In this document: piece by piece, positions 17,073 through 25,929 of the stretch
Numbering within the stretch: position 1 is the stretch's first letter
How the letters are laid out: each line of letters begins with the position of its first letter
Source: Actinomyces qiguomingii
GTDB lineage: Bacteria; Actinomycetota; Actinomycetes; Actinomycetales; Actinomycetaceae
Direction of reading: 5' to 3'
DNA: 64,000 nucleotides
NCBI RefSeq assembly: GCF_004102025.1
Contig: NZ_CP025228.1
Span: forward strand, 806,001 to 870,000
Made by a program: the position numbers and the translations under genes
Notes under the pieces: model-generated
Told to the model about the DNA's origin: nothing
What the model saw: only the letters and a program-made list of their open reading frames with translations
Databases searched by the model: none

Positions 17073-18521
17073 TCATGGGTTAACTAGCGTTATGGTGTCA
17101 TCCGATGGGTCGTTTGGATCGCCAAGGTCTACCGACTCTACGTAATAGGCATGACTATAGTGTAGTCTGTCCGGCAAAGGGGTGCCATTGCTGTCAACGG
17201 CGTTGGGGCGGTATAGTTTATCGGGGTGTTGGCTCGGATCGTCGTATTCAATTTCTTCCTCCCACCAGAGGATCCCTTTCGTAGGTGCCGCCTTTGAGGC
17301 GACCGTGACCGCTCCTCCGTTGTTGAGCGTGTCTGCGACATCCTTTGCTGTGGCGTCATTGTTCCTCGTTGATTTTTTCCCGGTAATGACCTCCATGCCT
17401 CTTCCCGGTGAGTCGGATTCTATTGCTCCGTAGGATCCTTCGTATGATGCCAGCGCCTTCTCCATGATGGCGGGCCACATCTCCTTCGGGTCAGTGGATC
17501 TTGCGAAAGTCGGACTTCCTTTCCCTGTTCCATCCTGATCAACGACCTGATCGGTGGTTACAGTAATGTACACGGGGTCTCCGTCGTTGTACAGGCGCAC
17601 GGTGTAGGTGCCGTTACCGTTGTCGGTGATGGCATCCTCAATGACGGAGGGGTCTGCTTGGGCCACTGCTTGCAGTGAGGTGATATACCAGCAATCTCCA
17701 ACGGATCCCTGGCTAATGTCATCGGGCGACGCTCCGTCGATGAACGGCTGACTTCCTTCCGGCGCCTCTTCGTATGCCGGACTGCGTCCAGGTGCCCTTC
17801 CGGACGCATCGTCGCCCCCGACGTCGTCGAACTTCGGTTGGATGTCGTGCGAGAACCCGGCGAGGCGACGCACGGTGTCATGGGAGGCGTCCTCAAGAAC
17901 CTCTTGCCACATCTCTTGGCGGCGCTGTGCGCTCCAGCCGCGGGCGCCGAAGAACCATCCGCCCTCTTCCATCTCTTTGACCCATCTTTGCAGTTCTTCG
18001 TCGCTCAAGCCGGCAATGACCGCATCCACCTCTGCCCCATTGAGTCCGGTTAGGGCCTTCTCAATCTTCTTCAGGTCGCCGGTGCCGACGCCGTTCCAGC
18101 CGCCGTCAATGCCTGCTTGAACGTCTTTTAGTGCTTTGTTGACCTTGTTTTGGTCGACCGCGGGGCGGTCCGTCGTGTTGGATGCCGCCGATGTGCTCGT
18201 GCTAGAACTGTCTGAAGTGTTGGCGGTCGCGGGATTCGCCGCCGCATTGCCGTCGGAACGGCTGCGCCCTACGGTCACCGGGGTTACCGGCTCACAAGAT
18301 GAAGACCCGGTGACGATCGATTCGATCGCGCAGCCGACGCGGCTGCCTAGCTCAGTAGAGGAGACTCCTGTAATAACCGCGCCGACAAGTAGGCAAGCAA
18401 GCAGGAGCACCCCGGCATACTCGAGCGTCGTCGCGCCATGTTCGTAACACTTATTGTCGGGCAAGCCCGATCGCGCAGCTTCTTCGCCGGCGGTGTGCGG
18501 GCGACGGGTACTCGTTTTCAC
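17073..18521 (-). CDS. Calpain-like (C2) cysteine protease with a class III pilin signal
   Basis: About 482 residues from GTG 18521; the open frame continues upstream only through dispersed-repeat DNA. A basic leader ends in EHG before ATTLEYAGVLLLACLL, where Glu lies at +5 and Tyr at +6 after Gly, exactly the class III prepilin pattern of Flp pilins. A Ser/Thr/Asn linker and a helical region with LTGLNGAEVDAVIAGL follow. The C-terminal calpain domain has the catalytic Cys in QGSVGDCWYITSL and His in HAYYVESVD. The last residues, TLVNP, hold the catalytic Asn, and the chain stops right there, where calpains normally read NPWG and continue. It may be a surface or secreted protease assembled through the Tad system. 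Start position is uncertain. Confidence 0.72.
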   Translation of the reverse strand: MKTSTRRPHTAGEEAARSGLPDNKCYEHGATTLEYAGVLLLACLLVGAVITGVSSTELGSRVGCAIESIVTGSSSCEPVTPVTVGRSRSDGNAAANPATANTSDSSSTSTSAASNTTDRPAVDQNKVNKALKDVQAGIDGGWNGVGTGDLKKIEKALTGLNGAEVDAVIAGLSDEELQRWVKEMEEGGWFFGARGWSAQRRQEMWQEVLEDASHDTVRRLAGFSHDIQPKFDDVGGDDASGRAPGRSPAYEEAPEGSQPFIDGASPDDISQGSVGDCWYITSLQAVAQADPSVIEDAITDNGNGTYTVRLYNDGDPVYITVTTDQVVDQDGTGKGSPTFARSTDPKEMWPAIMEKALASYEGSYGAIESDSPGRGMEVITGKKSTRNNDATAKDVADTLNNGGAVTVASKAAPTKGILWWEEEIEYDDPSQHPDKLYRPNAVDSNGTPLPDRLHYSHAYYVESVDLGDPNDPSDDTITLVNP

Positions 18522-18639
18522 GGGTTGAGTCTGGCTGTCGAGCCAGTTGCCGGGTAAGGGCGCCCGCCCCAAACGGAGTCCCGTCGGCAGGGGAGCATAA
18601 GCCTGGTCTGCGGGCCCGGTTGGGCCGCGGGCAGGTTCA

Positions 18640-18990
18640 TCGCCAAAGACGTCCCAGCCGCTCGGACAAGGGGGCCGGATCGGCGACCAGACGCCCTCGC
18701 TTGCCCACCGCATCAGTACGGTAGGCCGGCGCCTGGGAGCCAAAACGTCCAGATACGGCACGAACACCGCGCCCCTCCCAACAGGCGCCCTCAGACTCGT
18801 TGGAATCATGCGGATCTGGTGAGCGGCGTCGGGCGGGGGATCCTCGTTCGTGCCGAGTCTGGACACTTCCCCCACCCCGCCAGCCCCACCAACCGAACTC
18901 GATCGTCATATCTACCGAACTGGATGGTTATATCTACCGAACTCGATGGTTATATCTACCGAACTCGGCGAGCACACCCCCAAACGGGGT
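18640..18990. repeat. Degenerate copy of the dispersed intergenic element
   Basis: This stretch aligns by eye with the interior of the MITE at 62562–63093. Shared are GACGGTAGGCC-like text near 18718, inverted arms at 18741–18768 and 18844–18870 around TCGTTGGAATCATGCGG, and a block CTTCCCCCACCCCGCCAGCC. Then come three 22-bp tandem units starting ACCGAACTCGAT (18892–18913, 18914–18935, 18936–18957). Recognisable ISL3-type termini are missing, so it is decayed or truncated. A direct repeat resembling CAAACGGGGTCCCGTC occurs near 18570 and near 18980. The gap between the protease and aminotransferase genes holds no gene I can support. Confidence 0.7.
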
Positions 18991-19144
18991 CCCGTCTGCT
19001 GGGGCGCATAAGCCCTTATGTCCTGACCCGCCGATACGGCTACGGCGGCGATGCGTCGGTGCCGGCGGCCAGCGAATCGGGACGCTGGGTGGCAATGACT
19101 GCTGGCACGCCGATCGCCGCGGCCAGTAGCCGTTAGTGTCGCAC

Positions 19145-20368
19145 TCAGCTGACCTCGGCCAGCAGGTGCTGCATGCGGGTGACGCCCTCGGTGATGGCGT
19201 CGTCGCTCATGGCGTAGGACATGCGCAGGAAGCCGGAGGGGCCGAAGGCCTCCCCGGGCACCACCGCGACCTCCGCGTACTCCAGCAGCAGCTCGGCCAA
19301 CGTGGCCGAGGAGTCGATCACGTGCCCGCGCAGCGAGCGCCCGATGAGCGCCTCGACGCTGGGGTAGGCGTAGAAGGCCCCCTTGGGGGTGGGCACCTGC
19401 ACGCCGTCGATCTCAGAGAGCATCGACACGATCAGTTGGCGGCGGCGGTCGAAGGCGGTGCGCATGTGCTCCACGGCCGCCAGGTCTCCGCCCACGGCGG
19501 CTATGGCCGCCCGCTGGGAGACATTGGCGACGTTGCTGGTCAGGTGCGACTGGAAGTTGGTGGCCGCCCGGATGACGTCGGAGGGCCCCATCATCCAGCC
19601 CACGCGCCAGCCGGTCATCGCGTAGGTCTTGGCGACACCGTTGAGCACCACTGTCTGGTCGGCCAGCTCGGGCACGAGTGCCACGATATGGGCGGGCTGT
19701 GCCTCGTCGTAGAGCAGGTGCTCGTAGATCTCATCGGTGACCACCCAGATGCCGTGCTCCAGCGCCCACTGCCCGATATGTGTGAGTTCGGCGACGGTGT
19801 AGACGGCGCCGGTGGGGTTCGACGGCGAGCACAGCAGCAGCACCTTGGTGCGTTCGGTGCGGGCGGCCTCCAACTGCTCGAGGGTGACCTTGTAGTCCTG
19901 GTCCGCGCCGGCGAACACCTCCACGGTGGTGCCGCCGGCCAAAGCGATGACCTCGGGGTAAGTGGTCCAGATCGGGGTCGGCACGAGCACCTGGTCGCCC
20001 GGGTCGAGCAGTGCGGCGAAGGCCTGGAAGACGGCCTGCTTGCCTCCGTTGGTAACCAGGATGTCCTCGGGGGAGACCAGGTAGCCGGAGTCCCGCAGCG
20101 TCTTGGCGGAGATCGCCTCGCGCAGCTCGGGCAGCCCCTTGGCGGGGGAGTACTTGTGGTTCACCGGGTCCTGCGCCGCGGCCACGGCGGCGGCGACAAT
20201 GTAGTCGGGGGTGGCGAAGTCCGGTTCGCCCGCGCCGAATCCGATGACCGGCCGCCCGGCTGCGCGCAGCGCCTTGGCCTTGGCGTCGACGGCGAGGGTC
20301 GCCGAGGGGGAGATGGCCGCAAGGCGGGCGGAGACTCGGCTTCTGGGGGCAGTGCTCACATGACTCAC
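19145..20368 (-). CDS. aspC: Aspartate aminotransferase family protein (class I PLP)
   Basis: A 407-residue cytoplasmic PLP enzyme of the 1-beta aminotransferase type. Hallmarks are [15 protein letters not shown], the [10 protein letters not shown] cofactor loop, [23 protein letters not shown], the Schiff-base Lys in [16 protein letters not shown], and RMSYAMSDD with the substrate-binding Arg. It moves the amino group between aspartate and 2-oxoglutarate. In many actinobacteria such a gene stands beside tRNA-Trp and secE as here. It is divergent from them, with about 190 bases between. Confidence 0.92.
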   Translation of the reverse strand: MSHVSTAPRSRVSARLAAISPSATLAVDAKAKALRAAGRPVIGFGAGEPDFATPDYIVAAAVAAAQDPVNHKYSPAKGLPELREAISAKTLRDSGYLVSPEDILVTNGGKQAVFQAFAALLDPGDQVLVPTPIWTTYPEVIALAGGTTVEVFAGADQDYKVTLEQLEAARTERTKVLLLCSPSNPTGAVYTVAELTHIGQWALEHGIWVVTDEIYEHLLYDEAQPAHIVALVPELADQTVVLNGVAKTYAMTGWRVGWMMGPSDVIRAATNFQSHLTSNVANVSQRAAIAAVGGDLAAVEHMRTAFDRRRQLIVSMLSEIDGVQVPTPKGAFYAYPSVEALIGRSLRGHVIDSSATLAELLLEYAEVAVVPGEAFGPSGFLRMSYAMSDDAITEGVTRMQHLLAEVS

Positions 20369-20562
20369 GTGCGGATACTCTCATGTGCCCGCTCCGGTAA
20401 TGCAGTCGTCTTGGCGTGCGGCGTGCAGTGGTGATGGTCTCAAGGCGCATGGTGCCTGTTCGTGGGGCCGGTCGGCGGAGGCTGAAGAAGTCGACGTGTC
20501 GCAGGCCACGGGTCCGGAGTTCCGTATTCGCCGGTCGATGTGGCAAGATGGGTTGCCGCTGA

Positions 20563-20635
20563 AGGGCAGTGGCGCAATTGGTAGCGCACCGGTCTCCAAA
20601 ACCGGCGGTTGTGGGTTCGAGTCCCGCCTGCCCTG
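20563..20635 (+). tRNA. tRNA-Trp (CCA anticodon)
   Basis: A 73-base cloverleaf. The acceptor AGGGCAG (20563–20569) pairs with CTGCCCT (20628–20634), followed by discriminator G. The D loop holds AATTGGTAGCGC. The anticodon stem CCGGT/ACCGG encloses CTCCAAA with the CCA anticodon. The T arm reads GTGGGTTCGAGTCCCGC. The 3' CCA is not encoded. It directly precedes secE–nusG, the usual actinobacterial order. Confidence 0.97.
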
Positions 20636-20729
20636 CTGAGAACGGCGGATCTGTCGGGAGATCCCGTCGGTTCCGTCTTCTCGTCCCGTCAGGACGTGAC
20701 CGGACTGTCGACCCCGAGGATCAGAGAGC

Positions 20730-20963
20730 ATGAGCGATACCAGCGTCGCCAAGGGCGCGCGGGAGAAGAGGCGTGGCCCTATCTCCCGAGTTTCACTGTA
20801 CTTCCGTCAGGTGGTCGACGAGCTCCGCAAGGTGGTCTGGCCCACCTGGAGTGAGTTGTGGACCTATTTCGCCGTGGTGGTCGTCTTCATTTTGGCGATC
20901 ATGCTGTTCACCGGGGTGCTGGATGGCATCCTAGACCGGCTCGTCATGTGGGTCTTTGCCTGA
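20730..20963 (+). CDS. secE: Preprotein translocase subunit SecE
   Basis: A 77-residue single-span protein: a basic N-terminus, the conserved amphipathic helix VVDELRKVVWPTWSEL, then the membrane span WTYFAVVVVFILAIMLFTGV. SecE clamps SecY in the translocon. This short form with one span is normal for actinobacteria. It is followed 71 bases later by nusG in the standard order. Confidence 0.96.
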   Translation: MSDTSVAKGAREKRRGPISRVSLYFRQVVDELRKVVWPTWSELWTYFAVVVVFILAIMLFTGVLDGILDRLVMWVFA

Positions 20964-21034
20964 CGTCCGATTCGCCGCCCCGCTTCCACCGGCCGCCGTA
21001 GCCATCAGATCCAGTCCGAGGAGAGAAATACACC

Positions 21035-21730
21035 GTGTCCGAGGAGAACGTCCCCGAGGAGCCCAGCGCCGTCGTCGAGCCCGACCCGGTGGAGGAGTTC
21101 CGTAAGCAGATGTCCTCGCTGCCCGGCGAGTGGTACGTGCTGCACACCTACTCCGGTTACGAGCGTCGCGTCGCCGCAGACATCATGGCGCGCGCGGAGA
21201 ACTTCGAGCTGGAGGACTACGTATTCGATGCCGTCGCCCCCATGGAGACGGTCATTGAGCTCAAGAACGGCAACAAGAAGAAGGAGGTCTCCCGAGTCCG
21301 CATCCCCGGCTACGTGTTCGTGCGGATGGACTTGGATGACCCGGAGACCTCCGAGCAGGTGTGGCGCACCATCAAGGACACGCCTGCGGTCACCGGTTTC
21401 GTCGGTGACCGCTACGACCCGGTGCCGCTGACCTTTGAGGAGGTCGTCTCTCAGCTCGGCCCCACCGCCAAGGAGGTCGCTGCCAAGCGCGCGGCGGCCG
21501 CCGCCGCGGCGGAGGAGGCCGCCGGCGCTCAGGTCGCGGTCGACGGCCAGGTCTACGAGGTCTCCTTCTCCGTGGGCGAGTCGGTGATCGTCACCGACGG
21601 GCCCTTCGAATCGTTGCCTGCCACGATCTCGGAGATCCACCCCGAGACCCAGAAGCTGCAGGTGCTCATCTCCCTGTTCGGCCGGGATACCCCGGCGGAA
21701 CTCGCCTTCGACCAGGTCGCCAAGATCTGA
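21035..21730 (+). CDS. nusG: Transcription termination/antitermination factor NusG
   Basis: A 231-residue protein from GTG 21035, with GAGGAGAG upstream. An acidic N-terminal tail (residues 1–25) precedes the NGN domain, which begins [17 protein letters not shown] and binds the RNA-polymerase clamp. An Ala-rich linker ([11 protein letters not shown]) separates it from the KOW domain, which starts [20 protein letters not shown]. The acidic tail and linker are typical of actinobacterial NusG. It couples transcription with Rho and ribosomes. Confidence 0.96.
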   Translation: MSEENVPEEPSAVVEPDPVEEFRKQMSSLPGEWYVLHTYSGYERRVAADIMARAENFELEDYVFDAVAPMETVIELKNGNKKKEVSRVRIPGYVFVRMDLDDPETSEQVWRTIKDTPAVTGFVGDRYDPVPLTFEEVVSQLGPTAKEVAAKRAAAAAAAEEAAGAQVAVDGQVYEVSFSVGESVIVTDGPFESLPATISEIHPETQKLQVLISLFGRDTPAELAFDQVAKI

Positions 21731-21734
21731 CCCC

Positions 21735-21771
21735 GCAAGCGCCCCGGGGCCTGTGCCCGCGAGGCGCTTGC
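21735..21771 (+). terminator. Hairpin after nusG
   Basis: GCAAGCGCC (21735–21743) pairs with GGCGCTTGC (21763–21771), and an inner GGGC/GCCC pair is possible. No T-run follows, so it may be an attenuator or a processing site between nusG and rplK rather than a full terminator. Confidence 0.55.
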
Positions 21772-21937
21772 GCGGGTACGGCGTCAAAGCCTGTGAGACC
21801 GCCCACCGAGGGCTTCATAGGCGGGCGCGCGGGTCTAAGATGGGCGCTCGCGTGCCCGGTACGCCCCGGCGTGCCAACGCATCAAGCCGCTGCACGGCAG
21901 GTGTGCAGCAATCCGGACAAGAAAGACCAAGTTACCC

Positions 21938-22369
21938 ATGGCTCCTAAGAAGAAGGTCGCCGGGCTGATCAAGCTCCAGATTCAGGCCGGCCAGGCCAAC
22001 CCCGCCCCGCCGATCGGCCCCGCGCTCGGTCAGCACGGCGTCAACATCATGGAGTTCTGCAAGGCCTACAACGCCGAGACCGAGTCTCAGCGCGGCAACG
22101 TCGTCCCGGTGGAGATCACCGTTTACGAGGATCGCTCCTTCACCTTCGTGACGAAGACCCCGCCGGCGGCCGAACTCATCAAGAAGGCCGCAGGTGTCTC
22201 CAAGGGCTCTGCCTCCCCCCACGCGGACAAGGTCGGCTCGCTGACCCAGGCCCAGGTGCGCGAGATCGCCGAGACCAAGCTGCGCGACCTGAATGCCAAC
22301 GATGTCGACTCGGCCGCCAAGATCATTGCTGGCACCGCCCGCTCTATGGGCATCACCGTTGAGGCCTGA
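21938..22369 (+). CDS. rplK: 50S ribosomal protein L11
   Basis: A 143-residue L11 protein. Visible are [20 protein letters not shown] in the N-terminal domain, which interacts with elongation factors, and the rRNA-binding C-terminal domain ending ARSMGITVE. It forms part of the GTPase-associated centre of the 50S subunit. It starts 207 bases after nusG and is followed by rplA in the conserved order. TAAGAT at 21836–21841 could be a -10 box, but no good -35 is seen. Confidence 0.97.
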   Translation: MAPKKKVAGLIKLQIQAGQANPAPPIGPALGQHGVNIMEFCKAYNAETESQRGNVVPVEITVYEDRSFTFVTKTPPAAELIKKAAGVSKGSASPHADKVGSLTQAQVREIAETKLRDLNANDVDSAAKIIAGTARSMGITVEA

Positions 22370-22450
22370 GAGGCTCTTAACCACCCCCTAAATCAATGAG
22401 CGTGGAAGGGTCTGCGCGGCCCGTTCACCACGACTGCCAAGGAGAAGCAG

Positions 22451-23140
<690 letters not shown>

Positions 23141-23228
23141 GACAAGACTTGCAGCGGCGAGGCTGACAACAAGATTGCGTTGGCGGGCCGGCTCCCAGCG
23201 AGGGGGTCGGCCCGCCGTCGTCCCATCC

Positions 23229-23338
23229 CGCCGAGGTCGGTCGAAGTAACCGCCGAGGTCGGTCGAAGTGACCATCGAGGTCGGTCGAAGTAACCATCGA
23301 GGTCGGTCGAAGTGACTATCGAGTTCGGTCGTCGACAT
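23229..23338. repeat. 22-bp tandem repeat, five units
   Basis: Five contiguous 22-base units start at 23229, 23251, 23273, 23295 and 23317. The core of units one to four is TCGGTCGAAGT, preceded by CGCCGAG or CATCGAG and ending alternately AAC and GAC; the fifth is diverged. The unit resembles, on the other strand, the 22-base repeats at 18892–18957 and 63012–63055 (ACCATCGAGTTCGGTAGATA on that strand). There are no spacers, so it is not CRISPR. It fills the gap between rplA and the kinase gene. Confidence 0.88.
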
Positions 23339-23450
23339 CACCGGCGCTTTCGACACCGGAACGAGACCCGTCTGTTTAGGATGTCCTGCAGGCAGCAGGC
23401 CCATCGATTCCATCCGTGAGCCCCGCTTACCCAACTCCGAGGAGACGCCC

Positions 23451-25916
23451 ATGCCACCGACCGACGCCGCACACCGCCTTGGCAGCGCCTATGTGTTGGA
23501 TTCTCGGATCGGCGCCGGTGCGCAGGGCGAGGTCTGGCTCGCCCACCGCACCGACGCTCCCGGCAGCGCGTTGGCGATCAAGCTGCTGCGCGCCGACCTG
23601 CTCGAGGACGCGGGTGTGGTCGAGCGGTTCATCCGCGAGCGGGCGACCCTGATGCGCGTGTCATCCCCATACGTGGTCGGCGTAAAGGACATGGTGGTCG
23701 AGGGCAGTCGCTTCGCCATCGTCATGGACTACGTGGGCGGCGGCAACCTGCGACGCCTGCTCAACGAACGCGGTGTGCTACCGCCCGCCGAGGTGGCGCG
23801 AATCGGGGCTCTGCTGGCTCACGGGATGGCCGCCGTTCACGATGCGGGCATCGTGCATCGCGACATCAAGCCCGCCAATGTGCTGATCTCCGCTGATGGT
23901 GAGTCCCACGACGCCGGGGGTGGGAACGCCGGTGACGCCGACGCTATGCCCGTGGGCTGGACTCCCCGGTTGGCCGACTTCGGTGTTGCGCGCATCTGTG
24001 ACACCGTCGCCTCCTCCCACGCCACCGGCGCCATTGGCACGCCGTTGTACATGGCGCCTGAGATCCTCGATCCCGCGGCCCCTACGCCCGCGGCCGACAT
24101 CTACTCCCTGGGCGTGCTGCTGTACGAGGCGGCCTGTGGCATTACCCCGTTCGTGGGGGCACCGACCCAGGTGTTGGCGCAACACGCCCGCCGAGCACCG
24201 GGGCGTCCCGACGGCGTGCCCGACTCCCTGTGGAGCGTGCTGGAGGGCATGCTTGCCAAACAGCCGGCCTCCCGTCCCGGCGCCCGGGAGGTTGCCGCCC
24301 AGCTGGAGTCAGTCGGGCCCGCCCTTGCGGGGATCGCTGCCGCGCCGCAGCTGACCGTGCCCCCGTCGTCGTCGGCGGCCAGCGCGCCGTACGTGTGGGC
24401 CGACGACGCCCCGGCGCCTGAAGCGGCGGCTGCGCCTGTTGTGGGCGTGGGTCGCGGATCAGCCACAGCTCCCACCGTGCCACAGGCGATGGCGCCGACC
24501 ATGATCGCCGGGGCTGAGCCCACAGCTGTGGTCGGCGCTGCGCCGGGCGATGAGATCAACGTGGAAACTCGCATTGGAAGCGCACCGCAGCCGGTGTCCC
24601 CCACGGTGCCGTCATCGCCGTCGGCGGGCTGGGCCCCACCGGATATGGCCGGTGATACGAGGCGCGCCGGCAACGGCACAAGGCGCGTGAGGCGGGGCGT
24701 GGTTGTAGCTGTCGGCGTCGTCGTGGCGATTGCTGTGGCGGTGGGCGGGTTATTCCTGTGGCGATACCGCTCCGGGAACGCACCTACAGATCTCGCCGTG
24801 GCCGCCCTGCCAGCCCGGGCCGATACGGTGGAGTTGCAACGGATCGCGGGAGTCGATGAGATGCGCGTCGCGCCCGATCATGGTGCCGTGGCAGCCGAGA
24901 CCAGCTATAACCACTGGGCACTGTATGACCTGGACTCCGCCAGCCAGGCGCCGGTATGGTCTGGAGACTGCGACTCGGCCAGGTTCTGGACCAACAAGAC
25001 TTTCCTTTGCGTACAGGACGAGACCGCGCACCTGATCGGACTGGACGGCACCGACAACACCGACGCCATCTCGATGAAGGATCGCACCGGCCTGGGAACC
25101 ACCGGCAACGCCGCCATAGTAGTCGACGGCGGCTACTCAGGTTCGCTGCTGGCCTTGGACGCGAACGGCGATCAGGTCTGGCGGCGCGATGGCGGCTTCC
25201 GTAAGGCGCGGGTGACCTCGGGTTTCGTGGTCACTTATGAGACCGGTTCTAAGCGTCTGCTCGTGTTGTCAGCAGAAACCGGTGAGGTGCTCCTGTCCGA
25301 GGCTGCCGAAGACACTCCGGATTTCGATTCCTACCTGCCCGGTGGTGTCGGCGTGGATGTAGGTACGCAGGCCTTCTACGTGATTTCCGGAGACCGTGCC
25401 ACCGTCTATGACGCCACCGGCGGCGAGGTCGGTACGGTGGAGGGGGCGCTCGCACGTTCTGACTGGGTGGTCTCTGATGACGTAACCCCGGAGCAGCTGG
25501 TGGTGCTGCTGCGCAGCGCCGCCGAACACGGTGGCGTGCGCGTGCGCGGCAGTGCCGCGGAGACGGGGCTGGACGTGAACGTCATTGCCTGCACGGCTAA
25601 CGGCCCCGGGGCGGTGTCCTACGCCGTACCGGAACGCACAGATGGGGAGGCCTGTGTTATCACGCCGATGGGTTTGATCGGCGGGGACGAGGGCGTGCTG
25701 TTCATCATGGGCCAGCCCTCCACGCGTACAGACGCTACCGGTGACAATCTGATCGCATACGGACTCGACGACGGCCAACGGCTTTGGCAGGTGGCCGGCT
25801 CCCTGGTCACGGTGCTCCCGCCGTCTGACAATGCCGCAGGCAAGGCGGCGGGCGCGGCCCGAATCCTGGTTCTTGAGGGTGACGACCTGGTCGTGTACGG
25901 GCTCGTCAAGCAGTGA
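23451..25916 (+). CDS. Transmembrane Ser/Thr protein kinase with beta-propeller sensor
   Basis: An 821-residue Hanks-type kinase. Residues 10–285 form the kinase domain: GAGAQGEVW glycine loop, Lys44 in ALAIKLL, Asp138 in VHRDIKPANVL, Asp176 in LADFGVA, and GTPLYMAPE in the activation segment. A Pro/Ala-rich linker follows, then one membrane span near 416–438 (VVVAVGVVVAIAVAVGGLFL). The 380-residue outer part looks like a PQQ/WD-type propeller (repeats such as GNAAIVVDGGYSGSLLALDA and DGQRLWQVAGS). It would sense outside conditions and phosphorylate cytoplasmic targets. It sits at the edge of the Tad region and its stop is 13 bases from the convergent OmpA gene. Confidence 0.88.
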   Translation: MPPTDAAHRLGSAYVLDSRIGAGAQGEVWLAHRTDAPGSALAIKLLRADLLEDAGVVERFIRERATLMRVSSPYVVGVKDMVVEGSRFAIVMDYVGGGNLRRLLNERGVLPPAEVARIGALLAHGMAAVHDAGIVHRDIKPANVLISADGESHDAGGGNAGDADAMPVGWTPRLADFGVARICDTVASSHATGAIGTPLYMAPEILDPAAPTPAADIYSLGVLLYEAACGITPFVGAPTQVLAQHARRAPGRPDGVPDSLWSVLEGMLAKQPASRPGAREVAAQLESVGPALAGIAAAPQLTVPPSSSAASAPYVWADDAPAPEAAAAPVVGVGRGSATAPTVPQAMAPTMIAGAEPTAVVGAAPGDEINVETRIGSAPQPVSPTVPSSPSAGWAPPDMAGDTRRAGNGTRRVRRGVVVAVGVVVAIAVAVGGLFLWRYRSGNAPTDLAVAALPARADTVELQRIAGVDEMRVAPDHGAVAAETSYNHWALYDLDSASQAPVWSGDCDSARFWTNKTFLCVQDETAHLIGLDGTDNTDAISMKDRTGLGTTGNAAIVVDGGYSGSLLALDANGDQVWRRDGGFRKARVTSGFVVTYETGSKRLLVLSAETGEVLLSEAAEDTPDFDSYLPGGVGVDVGTQAFYVISGDRATVYDATGGEVGTVEGALARSDWVVSDDVTPEQLVVLLRSAAEHGGVRVRGSAAETGLDVNVIACTANGPGAVSYAVPERTDGEACVITPMGLIGGDEGVLFIMGQPSTRTDATGDNLIAYGLDDGQRLWQVAGSLVTVLPPSDNAAGKAAGAARILVLEGDDLVVYGLVKQ

Positions 25917-25929
25917 GACGCCGTGCCCG

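Noticed and set aside
18522..18875. N-terminal extension of the calpain-like gene
   Set aside because: This part is dispersed-repeat DNA also found at 18.97 kb and 62.8 kb; the pilin signal would then sit about 150 residues inside the protein.
19136..20434. A 432-codon plus-strand frame opposite the aminotransferase
   Set aside because: It is the antisense shadow of a well-supported PLP enzyme with all family motifs.
23229..23338. CRISPR array
   Set aside because: The 22-base units are contiguous with no spacers, and there are no cas genes nearby.
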